Shown: in pieces, positions 22,920 through 30,744 of the stretch | How the letters are laid out: each line of letters opens with the position of its first letter | How positions within the stretch are numbered: the first letter of the stretch is position 1 | The notes under the pieces: generated by a model | Databases searched by the model: none | Told to the model about the DNA's origin: nothing | What the model saw: the letters and a program-made list of their open reading frames with translations, nothing else | Assembly (NCBI GenBank): GCA_902712845.1 | Contig: LR743504.1 | Coordinates: forward strand, 1,586,001-1,650,000 | Direction: 5' to 3' | DNA length: 64,000 nucleotides | Source: Methylobacterium bullatum | GTDB taxonomy: Bacteria; Pseudomonadota; Alphaproteobacteria; Rhizobiales; Beijerinckiaceae | Program-made: the position numbers and the translations under genes

Positions 22920-24322
22920 CGAGCCACCTCCGCCAGCACGTTGCAGCCGACGTCGCAGAAGCAGGTGATTCGGATCGTGGGGCCCGAACGCTGCTTCAGA
23001 ATTTCGATCTCGAGCTCATTCTGACAGTTGAAGAGCCGGATCTCCTCGTCGTCTGTCCGGTCGGCCTTATGCTCGAGGTAGTAGGCCTCCCGGTACAGGC
23101 CGAGCACCACGTCGGCGTCCTGCTCAATCGACCCGGATTCGCGCAGGTCTGAGAGCTGCGGACGCTTGTCCTGCCGCTTCTCAACCTCGCGGTTGAGCTG
23201 CGAGAGGCCGACCACGGGAATGCCGAGTTCCTTGGCCAGCCCCTTTAGACCCGTGGTGATCTCGGTCATCTCCTGGACTCGGTTGCCCTGGTAGCGTTTG
23301 GAGGGGCGGATCAGGCCGATGTGGTCGATAATGATGGCCGCGAGCGGGATACCTCTACGCTCGGCGCGCAGACGCATCTGACGGGCCCGTGCCGCGATCT
23401 GCGCCAGCGTCAGGCCGGACTGCGGCTCGATCCAGAGCGGGATGTCGGCACAGGTCTTCTCGGCTTCCTGCAGGCGCCACATGGCTTCCGGTGAAAGGCT
23501 GCGAGCTTCGGCGATGGCGCGATAGGTAATCGGCTCCTGCGAGCGCGGATCGTAAGCTGCGGCGGCGAGCACCCGCTCCGAGAGCTCATCGGCCCCCATC
23601 TCGAGCGAGAAGAAGCCCACGGCACCGGCGCGTCGAGCGGCAGCGAGAGCGATGTGCAAGGCGACTGTCGATTTGCCCATGCCGGGCCGACCGGCGAGCA
23701 CGATGAACTGTGCCGGCCGCATGCCGAGGGTGGCGGTATCGAGCTTGGGCAGACCGTAGGGGGCGCCACGGGGGGCGAGGCCCTGCCGGGTCTGCTCGAC
23801 CCGAGCGAGGACACTGGCGACGCTACTCACCAACGTTACGCGGCGGGCGTGCTCGGCGAGGCCAGCGCTGGCTACCTCGTCGAGCTGCTCAATCATGTGC
23901 GTGGCATAGTCGGCGGGGCTGTGAACCGAACCGTCCGTCATCCGCGCTACCGCGGCCTGCGCCGTCTCCAGCACCGTCCGCATCCGAGCAGCGTCGGCAA
24001 TCATCCGGGCGTACCCAGGCGCACCGACGACTGTGATGGCCTCAGATGCCAGGCGAGCGAGGTAGGCGCCGGCGGTCAATCCACCGAGGTCGTCGTCACC
24101 GAGGGCGGCCCTCATCAGCTTCCAGTCGATGGCGTCGCCGGCATCGCGGCGCTCGCACATCACACCGAAGATGTGCCGATGCACGTCCTCGAAGAAGTCC
24201 TCGGCCCGAACGTGATCGCGAGCCCGATCCAGAGCCTCCGGGTTGATTAGGATCGCACCGAGCAAAGCCTGCTCCGCTTCGATCGTGCTCGGCGGCACGA
24301 CGTCATGAATGACCGGCATCAT
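22916..24322 (-). CDS. Replicative DNA helicase, DnaB family
   Basis: 468 residues. The N-terminal DnaB domain ('STIEAEQALLGAILINPEALDRARDHVRAEDFFEDVHRHIFGVM') is followed by the RecA-like core with Walker A GRPGMGKST (about 208-216), 'LSEIDELSERVLA'-type helices, Walker B 'AAIIIDHIGLIRP', and 'LKGLAKELGIPVVGLSQLNREVEKRQDKRPQLSDLRESGSIEQDADVVLGLYR'. It unwinds DNA for element replication. Together with the DUF1376 protein it gives the element its own replication module. Confidence 0.93.
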   Translation of the reverse strand: MMPVIHDVVPPSTIEAEQALLGAILINPEALDRARDHVRAEDFFEDVHRHIFGVMCERRDAGDAIDWKLMRAALGDDDLGGLTAGAYLARLASEAITVVGAPGYARMIADAARMRTVLETAQAAVARMTDGSVHSPADYATHMIEQLDEVASAGLAEHARRVTLVSSVASVLARVEQTRQGLAPRGAPYGLPKLDTATLGMRPAQFIVLAGRPGMGKSTVALHIALAAARRAGAVGFFSLEMGADELSERVLAAAAYDPRSQEPITYRAIAEARSLSPEAMWRLQEAEKTCADIPLWIEPQSGLTLAQIAARARQMRLRAERRGIPLAAIIIDHIGLIRPSKRYQGNRVQEMTEITTGLKGLAKELGIPVVGLSQLNREVEKRQDKRPQLSDLRESGSIEQDADVVLGLYREAYYLEHKADRTDDEEIRLFNCQNELEIEILKQRSGPTIRITCFCDVGCNVLAEVAR

Positions 24323-24552
24323 CGCGATACCTCCCGCTCTGCGGCCTGCAAAGCCCGGATCAGCTCCGGCAGCTTCGCCCGGCTCAGACAGATGCCTGCG
24401 GGCGTCGGATGCGGTTCCCCTTCACCTCCGCGTCGCGGCGCCGCGAAGACCCGCATATCCACCAGAGCGTAGCCGTCCTGGATGCTGACGCTTACCCGGA
24501 TCTCTTGGGTGTTGTTCTTCTTCAGAACGGCGATCGTGCGAAGGTCGCTCAT
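24319..24552 (-). CDS. PC4/p15-like ssDNA-binding protein
   Basis: 77 residues with the PC4-type layout: 'EIRVSVSIQDGYALVDMRVF' (two strands), a Gly/Pro loop, then 'GICLSRAKLPELIRALQAAE' (final strand and helix). PC4-like proteins dimerise and bind single-stranded DNA or act as transcription coactivators. It is placed just ahead of the helicase gene with a 4-base overlap, consistent with a replication or late-transcription accessory. Confidence 0.7.
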   Translation of the reverse strand: MSDLRTIAVLKKNNTQEIRVSVSIQDGYALVDMRVFAAPRRGGEGEPHPTPAGICLSRAKLPELIRALQAAEREVSR

Positions 24553-24812
24553 GAGGCACCTCCTGCCCGTAAAAAGGCGCGGGCATCGCTCTGCTGGCCG
24601 AACAAGCTGTAGCCGATGAAGGCACCCTCATCGCTGAAGAGGGCGATCATGGTCTGTCTTGTCAGGGCCCGCGGCTTATGGTTTGAGGAATGGGTGAGGG
24701 GTTTCGATGCCTGCTCGCTCTTCCTGCCGTTCCGGGCTCCAACCCCCGGGACGGCAGTCTGCTTTAGGGGCCTTGGCGGCGCGCAGCCGCTCCCCTGCGC
24801 TGTGATGCGCAT
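24549..24812 (-). CDS. Small protein of unknown function
   Basis: It overlaps the PC4-like gene by 4 bases, which supports translation. The frame is open for 87 residues, but the first half is Pro/Arg-rich and poorly protein-like; the credible part may start at the internal Met of 'MIALFSDEGAFIGYSLFGQQSDARAFL' (about 24647), giving 32 residues. No family is recognised. Confidence 0.35.
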   Translation of the reverse strand: MRITAQGSGCAPPRPLKQTAVPGVGARNGRKSEQASKPLTHSSNHKPRALTRQTMIALFSDEGAFIGYSLFGQQSDARAFLRAGGAS

Positions 24813-24854
24813 GATGGTATTCTCCTAGTTCGCTGGGGTTGGATGGGAGCGGTG

Positions 24855-25136
24855 CTAAGCGAGCTGGCTGCTGTTCCGGACGGGGGCGGTCAGTTTCTCT
24901 GCCACCCATGCGTCGAGGCCGGTGACAGGGTACAACGGCGTCCTGTTGATCCTCTCGAACGCGGGTCCGCCGCCGACCGTCACCCACTTCGCTAGGGTGG
25001 TCGGTGCGATTCCTATCCCGTGAACTAAGCTGAGGTATTCGGCAGCTTCCCAACGTCGAAGGCGTGGCTTCCGCAGATGCACAGGCAGACAAAGCTTCGC
25101 CGACCCACCCGAGATGGGCTCCAAATTATCACTCAT
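24855..25136 (-). CDS. AlpA/excisionase-like DNA-binding protein
   Basis: Start [11 protein letters not shown] (25136), 93 residues; the open frame upstream is not protein-like. '[57 protein letters not shown]' has the MerR/excisionase winged-helix arrangement: helix-turn-helix, a 'GGGPAF' wing and a 'LDAWVAEKL' end helix. In satellites, AlpA-type proteins drive excision and replication-operon expression. It heads the leftward replication operon, as such a regulator should. Confidence 0.7.
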   Translation of the reverse strand: MSDNLEPISGGSAKLCLPVHLRKPRLRRWEAAEYLSLVHGIGIAPTTLAKWVTVGGGPAFERINRTPLYPVTGLDAWVAEKLTAPVRNSSQLA

Positions 25137-25210
25137 GGCTTTCCTGTATTTGTAAGGTCCGACCGGTTCATTCAGAACGCGGTCGAAGGTAAAGAACGAA
25201 GAATGCGGTC

Positions 25211-25819
25211 TTAGTCGTCCAACTCGTCGCCCGGCTTCGCACTCTCGAACGGTGCCTGGTCGGTAAGGCGCCACTTGGTCAAATGTGCCATGTAGCGGAA
25301 GACGGTACCTCGGATGACGCCACGCTTATAAATCAGACGTACACCCTCGTTTTCGGATTCCGGCTGTGCGTTCGGCACGGAGAAGACCTGGGTCTCGCGC
25401 CCAATAATGGCGATTTCTCCGCGATCGAGCCTGAACTCAACTTCTTGGATGCCAATTGCTGCTTCATAGTCGGAGAGAAGGACATGGAACGCTCTCTCCA
25501 ACGGGGACAGGATGCCCGCGGCATCCTTTTCATCAAGGTACTTTTCACGGCCGCCCGGCGTCATTTTGTTCGCCATCTCGACGGCGTCGTGAGCGTCAGA
25601 GAGCGAGTTCGCGCCGGCTATCGCGAACATGAGGCGTGCGATGAAATTGGGGTGGGCTGCCCAGATGTTTCTCCCGGCACTTTTGGGAAGCCACGATTCA
25701 TTGGCTGCCCCACCATTCTCTTGAAGGGCGCGATAGTAAGGCTGAACCTCAGACCATTGCATCCCAGCACCCTGAGCGAGGCGCCGAGATGCAGCGAGGA
25801 GGGAGTCGGGCTTAGTCAT
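25211..25819 (-). CDS. Hypothetical protein of the integrated element
   Basis: Likely start [17 protein letters not shown] (25819; 25837 is also open), about 202 residues, mixed alpha/beta, moderately lower GC than neighbours. '[32 protein letters not shown]' looks helical; '[21 protein letters not shown]' is beta. Its place upstream of the AlpA-like gene would suit an early regulatory protein, but no DNA-binding motif is evident. Confidence 0.6.
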   Translation of the reverse strand: MTKPDSLLAASRRLAQGAGMQWSEVQPYYRALQENGGAANESWLPKSAGRNIWAAHPNFIARLMFAIAGANSLSDAHDAVEMANKMTPGGREKYLDEKDAAGILSPLERAFHVLLSDYEAAIGIQEVEFRLDRGEIAIIGRETQVFSVPNAQPESENEGVRLIYKRGVIRGTVFRYMAHLTKWRLTDQAPFESAKPGDELDD

Positions 25820-25912
25820 TTGCGATATCCAATCCAAAACCTATCGCAGAGTACGATAAGGTTTTTGAATTGCAATCCCAAAAACGTGGCTATTTGCTGG
25901 TATGGGCGATTA

Positions 25913-26083
25913 TCAACGTCGCGCCATGCCGCAGCGCGCGGCAAGTGAATGTGCAAGACGCATCCGCTCCTCTCCGCGCTGGAGAGCCTCAGTAGCCAGC
26001 CGATCAAGCATCTGCGACCTCGCGAGATCCGCCAGGGCTAGCCGGGTCTGCGCGAGGGCGAGATAGCCGAAGATCAGACGCAT
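25913..26083 (-). CDS. Small helical protein of unknown function
   Basis: 56 residues from MRLIFGYLALAQTRLALADLARSQ, all helical and Ala/Leu/Arg-rich. Its start overlaps the end of the preceding gene by about 10 bases, which argues for translation. Nothing further can be said. Confidence 0.5.
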   Translation of the reverse strand: MRLIFGYLALAQTRLALADLARSQMLDRLATEALQRGEERMRLAHSLAARCGMARR

Positions 26084-26466
26084 CGAACGCCCTCCCGCCA
26101 ACGCAGGGGGCCGTACTGGACACCACACTGATCTTCGGCCTCCGGGTGCGTCAGGGGGCACCCGGCCGCTGCCAGCATGATGGGCGCTCGCTGGATAGCT
26201 TCTCGAGCACTGTCGCGCGGGTGTTGCCCGTCACGGCCATGGAACACCGCGCCGGGATTCATCATCGGGATGAACCCATCCCCGTTGATGCCCCACATCA
26301 AATAGCGTTGCTCGAAGTGGAGCCAAGCGAGGTAGGTCGCCACCGTACCACCAGTGACCGACACGGCGGCGGCGGTTGGCCTGCCAATGAGCGCCACGCT
26401 GCCACCAATGAGCGGGAGCGAGGCGAGGCCGGAGAGGAAGTTCCGGCGGGATGCGGGGGCGGCCAT
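26074..26466 (-). CDS. Hypothetical protein with Tat-like signal
   Basis: 130 residues. It starts MAAPASRRNFLSGLASLPLIGGSVALI, an SRRNFL twin-arginine motif followed by a hydrophobic stretch, so export by Tat is predicted. The remainder ('WLHFEQRYLMWGINGDGFIPMMNPGAVFHGRDG', 'CPLTHPEAEDQCGVQYGPL') has no family I know. An exported protein is unusual for an early-region phage gene. It abuts the next gene upstream. Confidence 0.6.
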   Translation of the reverse strand: MAAPASRRNFLSGLASLPLIGGSVALIGRPTAAAVSVTGGTVATYLAWLHFEQRYLMWGINGDGFIPMMNPGAVFHGRDGQHPRDSAREAIQRAPIMLAAAGCPLTHPEAEDQCGVQYGPLRWREGVRCV

Positions 26467-26954
26467 CAGTAGCCGAGTCCGAAGAAATCGCCGTCCTCGT
26501 TCACGGTCTCCGGCATATCGCCAGCGTCTTCCTCGCGGTCGTCATCCGAGCCGCCAGCCCAACGCTCGCCCTTGAAGCCGAAGCCGGTCAGCATGCGCGC
26601 GGTGCCCGTGCCGCCAAGCGAGCCTAGCGACGGCTCATCGTCGGCTCCGTCCTCAAAATCGGGATCGCCACCGGCGGCGTCGAGGAAGGCAATTGCGACC
26701 TCCACCGCATTCGCGACACGGCGCCGTAGGTCTCGAAGTGCCTTGGCCTCCTCGACCATCTGACGCTGTCGCATCTCCGAGGAGGAGCGCTCGTTCGGCC
26801 GGACGCCGCGGATCGCGAGCGTCACTGGCCCCGGCGTGTTGTCCCGGTCTGCATCTAATAAGGATCGGCGGGCTTGCTGAGTGCCTAATAAGGCCCGGCG
26901 CTCCGAGTCCGTGGCGGGTAATAAGCTGGGTGTGGTATAGGCGTGCGTAGCCAT
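26466..26954 (-). CDS. Hypothetical acidic-tailed protein with TTA-TTA leucine pairs
   Basis: 162 residues. The N-terminus (PSLLPATDSERRALLGTQQ, then ARRSLLDAD) has three Leu-Leu pairs, each encoded TTA-TTA, a codon otherwise very rare in this GC-rich DNA. A helical middle ('MVEEAKALRDLRRRVANAVEVAIAFLDAAG') and a Gly/Asp/Glu-rich C-terminus follow. First gene of the leftward early operon, divergent from the ribbon-helix-helix gene with its operators between. Function unknown. Confidence 0.65.
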   Translation of the reverse strand: MATHAYTTPSLLPATDSERRALLGTQQARRSLLDADRDNTPGPVTLAIRGVRPNERSSSEMRQRQMVEEAKALRDLRRRVANAVEVAIAFLDAAGGDPDFEDGADDEPSLGSLGGTGTARMLTGFGFKGERWAGGSDDDREEDAGDMPETVNEDGDFFGLGY

Positions 26955-27023
26955 GCCGCTCTCCTAACAGAGTGGTGGGGTCAGGCTCGGCTGGGGAGCT
27001 TCCACCTTCCCGCCGAGCCAATT

Positions 27024-27067
27024 TCGTGATATCACCGAAAATGTGCATCAGTCAAGTCGTGATATCA
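27024..27067. promoter_or_regulatory. Twin operator TCGTGATATCA in the divergent early control region
   Basis: TCGTGATATCA occurs at 27024-27034 and 27057-27067, 33 bp apart (about three helical turns); its core TGATATCA is a perfect palindrome. The right copy ends on the first base of the RHH gene's ATG. It lies between divergent early genes and is well placed for autorepression by the RHH protein. Confidence 0.65.
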
Positions 27068-27267
27068 TGAAACTGCGACAACTGCCGAAGCCTCGCACTC
27101 GTGCCCCTACCACCGGCACGCCGATCCTCGTCCGGATCCAGGCGGAGCAGCTCGCTGTGCTTGACGCTTGGATTGCTAATCAGCCGGACCCCAAGCCTTC
27201 GAGGCCGGAAGCGATACGCCAAGCGCTAGCAGATTGGCTCTGCAGTCAGGGAGGAGGACAATCATAA
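27067..27267 (+). CDS. Ribbon-helix-helix (CopG-like) regulator
   Basis: Start ATG 27067, 66 residues: 'TGTPILVRIQAEQLAVLDAWIANQPDPKPSRPEAIRQALADWL', i.e. a beta ribbon, then two helices with 'SRPEAIRQAL', the RHH pattern. The operator directly abuts the start codon, so no Shine-Dalgarno is present and the message may be leaderless. Probably the element's own control-region repressor. An upstream in-frame ATG (27043) would put the operator inside the gene and is less likely. Confidence 0.75.
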   Translation: MKLRQLPKPRTRAPTTGTPILVRIQAEQLAVLDAWIANQPDPKPSRPEAIRQALADWLCSQGGGQS

Positions 27268-27353
27268 ATTAGTGAGTGATTTGAGGGGTTTATAAGCGCC
27301 AGTTTGGTGGTGCTGGCAAACGTGATATTGCTGCCCTATGTCTTGTTGCAGAC

Positions 27354-28124
27354 GTGAAAGGGCTTCGCTTGCCATCTTCCGTACATGTTCCGCAGTGCCG
27401 ATCATCCAGCTTCGCGATTAATTTCCCGAGGCAGACGAACGTGCGCCGTTTGGCATATAATTTTGAAGATGTTCTCAGTAGCGATTACAGCCAAGCGAAC
27501 GTTTTTTCAGTTGCTGACGAAGCTGATCCGCAGCTGCCACGCATTGCATTTGCTTCTAAGCACGGTTTTTCACAGATCTATATAAGCCAAGTGAATCTTT
27601 CGCTTATTGTGAATTACTCCCGAGATGAATGGGCATTTGATCATCACAGAAGGTCGTCTTATCTTCTGCCTCGCATTGAGCGTTTATTCGATTTATTGCG
27701 TTTAATGCCGGGCGTTGATGCCGCATATTCTGGTGTTACTCATAATTATTGGATTGACAGCCTTCTTAGTGATCTTGATATCATAGAGAGGCTTCAAAAG
27801 TTCTATTTTGGAAAAGTCGACGCCGCTCTTGATGACGTAATAATTCGATTTTCTCATGTTGTTGCAGATAGATTTTACAGCAATGTTGTAGTTCAGACTA
27901 GTAGAGAGTGGCCGCACATAGATCCGTTATCGATGGCGCGTCTTCCGAAGGCCTCAGCTGTTCGGCGGGGTATAGCAATCGAACACGATCTGAATGATAG
28001 GTTCGCTTATAACGAAATTCCTGAATTTCATTCTAGTATGGATTCTGCTAGTAAAATGATGGAAGTTGTCAATAGAATTGATAGTGATGTTCTTGGCGCT
28101 GTCTCGGAGGCTTTGAATGGCTAA
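27354..28124 (+). CDS. Cargo operon gene 1: TIGR04255-like protein
   Basis: GTG start, 256 residues, strongly AT-rich compared with the rest. The beta-rich N-half ('SQIYISQVNLSLIVNYSRDEWAFDHH') and C-terminal 'IEHDLNDRFAYNEIPEF...MMEVVNRIDSDVLGAVSEAL' follow the general plan of TIGR04255-type proteins, which are sporadic and mobile; the match is by eye and weak. First of three overlapping genes between the RHH gene and the integrase, the usual cargo slot. Possibly a sensor or scaffold of a defence or interference system. Confidence 0.55.
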   Translation: MKGLRLPSSVHVPQCRSSSFAINFPRQTNVRRLAYNFEDVLSSDYSQANVFSVADEADPQLPRIAFASKHGFSQIYISQVNLSLIVNYSRDEWAFDHHRRSSYLLPRIERLFDLLRLMPGVDAAYSGVTHNYWIDSLLSDLDIIERLQKFYFGKVDAALDDVIIRFSHVVADRFYSNVVVQTSREWPHIDPLSMARLPKASAVRRGIAIEHDLNDRFAYNEIPEFHSSMDSASKMMEVVNRIDSDVLGAVSEALNG

Positions 28125-28464
28125 TATTGTCGCGAATCGACTTAGCAATTCTATTGCCAGCACCGCTATGGTTGCTCTGATGAATTTTTCGTTTCCTCAA
28201 GCGAATGGTTTGATAGAGCGCGCTCCCAGCGTTGCTATACCGACCATGCCGCAGCGTCGACGTTATAGTACAGCCAACGCAATTGTTAGTGTCTTCTCGC
28301 TCCCGTTTGATGCATTTGATATCATGCCCGACTACGCGAGTTTGGGCCTGTATTCAACGGATGCAATTCCTGAGATAAGTATTACTCCAGACTTTATGGG
28401 TTTTGTTCTAGAATCACCCCAACTGGCTGGTGCGTACTTGCAGGAGTATGGCGATCTCAAATGA
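28117..28464 (+). CDS. Cargo operon gene 2: small protein of unknown function
   Basis: 115 residues, AT-rich. The start codon lies 8 bases inside gene 1 and the stop overlaps gene 3 by 4 bases, so the three are translationally coupled. The N-terminal 'NIVANRLSNSIASTAMVALMNFSFPQ' is a possible amphipathic or weak membrane segment. No motif is recognised. Confidence 0.55.
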   Translation: MANIVANRLSNSIASTAMVALMNFSFPQANGLIERAPSVAIPTMPQRRRYSTANAIVSVFSLPFDAFDIMPDYASLGLYSTDAIPEISITPDFMGFVLESPQLAGAYLQEYGDLK

Positions 28465-29087
28465 TTATCGACAGCGCCTACGTCAATCCAGCTGACCAAC
28501 TCGCTAATTTTTGGCCACAACTGCAGCAGGGCGATATTGTTGACAATATTCCTTTCACTCTTGCGGATCTGTCAAAATTAGGCCTAGTAAGTGATCAAAA
28601 AACCTCGGGAGTAGATGTGTCTTTATCGGCTATCCCTGCCGAAGCACAACTGATAGCTGCCCAATTTGAGATACTTCCAGGAATAATAGTCTCTCAAACC
28701 TGTGATTTAGAGCGATGCGACAGGCCCATAATGATTGCGCCGTTGAGGGCCTATAGCTACCTTTACAAAACTAAAACGATAGGTTCGAAAGCATTTTTTG
28801 ATCATATTAAGCAGCTTGCAAATCCTGGAAAGTTTCCCGTTGGTTTCCCAATGCCGCCGCTTGTTTCCCTGAATTTCAGCTTGGATTACACAATTGCTGA
28901 TCTTCATATGATAACAACGCTGGCTCCCGCAAGCCGGAATGCTTTGATTTACCGAAGAAAAGCTCGCCTTGGACCAGACTTACTGTCCTTATTTCAAGAA
29001 AGAGTTGCAAATTTCTTTGGTCGTGTTGCGGCCCCGGAGGGTATATATTTCAGTGAGAATCACATTAGAGAGCAATTTGCAGTTTAG
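28461..29087 (+). CDS. Cargo operon gene 3: 'QGDIV...SQTCDLER' family protein
   Basis: 208 residues, AT-rich, overlapping gene 2 (ATGA). It contains 'LQQGDIVDNIPFTL' and 'LPGIIVSQTCDLERCDRPIMIAPL', a combination I recall from scattered proteins in mobile and defence-like loci, with Cys and Asp in a conserved 'SQTCD' turn. That could be catalytic or metal-binding, but no reaction is known to me. It ends 59 bases before the convergent integrase stop. Confidence 0.55.
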   Translation: MIIDSAYVNPADQLANFWPQLQQGDIVDNIPFTLADLSKLGLVSDQKTSGVDVSLSAIPAEAQLIAAQFEILPGIIVSQTCDLERCDRPIMIAPLRAYSYLYKTKTIGSKAFFDHIKQLANPGKFPVGFPMPPLVSLNFSLDYTIADLHMITTLAPASRNALIYRRKARLGPDLLSLFQERVANFFGRVAAPEGIYFSENHIREQFAV

Positions 29088-29145
29088 ACATACTATTTAT
29101 TGAATTTTTTGTAAATAATCATTCAAAAATTGACTATGAAAATGC

Positions 29146-30390
29146 TTACTTGTGGTGCGCGCGAAGGTTTGCAAGGATCTGATTGGCAACGCGCCTAGCG
29201 GCAGCGAGCAAGACCGCGTCAAGATGGTGTACGTATCGGCTCGTAACGGTACTGCCGGCATGGCCGAGCATCGCGCCAATGGTAGAGTCGCTGTAGCCGA
29301 GATCGCCGGCGGTGGAAGCGAACGAGTGCCGCAGCGTATGAGCTGTGACGCCCTCCAGCCCAGCGCGGGCCATGATCCGTTCAAGAGCGTCGTCGAGGCT
29401 GGCGAAGGCACCGAGGCCGCGCGCCGCTGGCAGGACGTAGGTGGAGCTTGCCGTCCGCGGTAGGCCATCCAACAGGGACAGTACTGCGCTGCCGATCGGC
29501 CGAACCGATGCGCCTTCCTTCGTGTCTTCAAGCCTGAGGGAGGGGCCAGACCGATCCACCTCGGACCAGCGCAACTTAACTATCTCACCGAGACGGCATC
29601 CGGTGAGGGCGAGCAGGCGGACGCCAGCAGCAGCTTGCCAGCGCTCCTCCGCTCCCGCCTCCATCTCTGCGATGGCTTTGCCAAGGGCGCCGTACTCCTC
29701 GACGGTGAGACGGCGCGTGCGCTTCTTGTCGGCCGGCTTCCGTACCCCTGCCGCCGGGTTAATCGTGATGATGCGCTCGGAGATCGCGAAGCTCATGATG
29801 CCGCCGAGGAGGCCGACAGTGCGTGCTGCGGTGCCCGCGCCGCCTTCGACGACTGCCTTGCCCCTGAGGCCAGTCTTTACGATCCCCGCGGTCTTGCCGG
29901 CCTGCACGTCGCGCACGAACCGTTGAACGTCCGGCTGCGTCAGGTCGACGACGAGCTTCTTGCCCAACAGCGGCTTGATGTGTCGCTCGATCCGTCCCCG
30001 GTCGACGTAGAGAGTGGAGGCCTTCTTCGCTTTGCCGCCCTTTCCCATCACGAGGCCCGCGTCGGTAGCCTCAAGGTAACGGTCGCATAGCTCGGCAACG
30101 GTGAGAGAGCTTCGACGGGTAGCGCGCTCTTCGGCTGGGTCTTCACCGCGGATCACGTCGCCCAGGGTGACGATGGCGAGCTTGCGGGCCTCCTCGACCG
30201 TGATCTTGCCGTGTGGGCCGAGCGACATGCGCCGCCTGGTGCCGCCCTTGGTCCGATAATCGGCGTAGTAGACCCGCTTGCCGCTGGGGAAGACGCGGAC
30301 GCCGAAGCCCGGCAACTCGCTGCACCAGACGAAGAACGTGGCCTCGCGCGGAGCTGCAGCGTCGACGACTTTTTTGGTGAGCTTTGGCAT
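29146..30390 (-). CDS. int: Tyrosine-type integrase of the 18-kb element
   Basis: 414 residues: an N-terminal DUF4102-like arm-binding domain ('LTKKVVDAAAPREATFFVWCSELPGFGVRVFPSGKRVYYADYRTKGG'), a SAM-like core-binding domain, and a catalytic domain with Arg in TGCRLGEI (about 262), HTLRHSFAS (about 346-354), GHAGSTVTSRYVHH (Tyr about 384). All catalytic residues are present. It points inward from attR; its promoter region contains the right pair of arm-type sites, so it is probably autoregulated. Confidence 0.95.
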   Translation of the reverse strand: MPKLTKKVVDAAAPREATFFVWCSELPGFGVRVFPSGKRVYYADYRTKGGTRRRMSLGPHGKITVEEARKLAIVTLGDVIRGEDPAEERATRRSSLTVAELCDRYLEATDAGLVMGKGGKAKKASTLYVDRGRIERHIKPLLGKKLVVDLTQPDVQRFVRDVQAGKTAGIVKTGLRGKAVVEGGAGTAARTVGLLGGIMSFAISERIITINPAAGVRKPADKKRTRRLTVEEYGALGKAIAEMEAGAEERWQAAAGVRLLALTGCRLGEIVKLRWSEVDRSGPSLRLEDTKEGASVRPIGSAVLSLLDGLPRTASSTYVLPAARGLGAFASLDDALERIMARAGLEGVTAHTLRHSFASTAGDLGYSDSTIGAMLGHAGSTVTSRYVHHLDAVLLAAARRVANQILANLRAHHK

Positions 30391-30415
30391 CCCCGACCTT
30401 TGCCTTCTGACTTCG

Positions 30416-30435
30416 GTGTCACCGTAGTGTCACCA
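30416..30435 (+). promoter_or_regulatory. Right arm-type integrase site (paired GTGTCACC)
   Basis: GTGTCACC at 30416 and 30427 (11-bp pitch), differing from the left pair (12686) by one base in the spacer. It lies 26 bases upstream of the int start codon and 127 bases inside attR. Confidence 0.6.
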
Positions 30436-30561
30436 CAGAAGCGCCGTTTCGGGAATAGGCGTGGAATTGCTCGCTAAGGCTGATCTGCAGAAAATGCTTT
30501 GATTTTAGCGACTTAGCTATCCTGCGCCATCGCGGGTAAATCCGGGAAAACCTTGCAGGTC

Positions 30562-30612
30562 TGCCCTCCGAAGGCAAAGGTCACACGTTCGAATCGTGTC
30601 GGGTGCGCCAAT
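30562..30612 (+). repeat. attR of the 18-kb integrated element
   Basis: Perfect 51-bp copy of 12589-12639. The bases before it do not form a tRNA 5' half, so this copy is the displaced chromosomal tRNA end; the original tRNA terminator follows at 30632-30660. Confidence 0.95.
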
Positions 30613-30631
30613 TATTTTCTTCGACGGACGC

Positions 30632-30660
30632 AAGGGCTTAGCATTCAGCTAAGCCCTTTT
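30632..30660 (+). terminator. Original tRNA-Arg terminator, displaced by the insertion
   Basis: Perfect 11-bp stem AAGGGCTTAGC/GCTAAGCCCTT with loop ATTCA and trailing T's, 20 bases after attR. Before integration it would have followed tRNA-Arg directly. Confidence 0.8.
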
Positions 30661-30744
30661 CTGTTGTGTCCTCTGCTTACTGGAGATCGGCCCAAGTAGG
30701 CACTTGGTCAGCAAGCCAGGGGGGTGATTTTTTCGAATGACTGT

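Noticed and set aside
12589-30612. Ordinary intact prophage
   Set aside because: No tail tube, tape measure, tail assembly or lysis genes are present and 18 kb is too short, although a degraded prophage remains possible.
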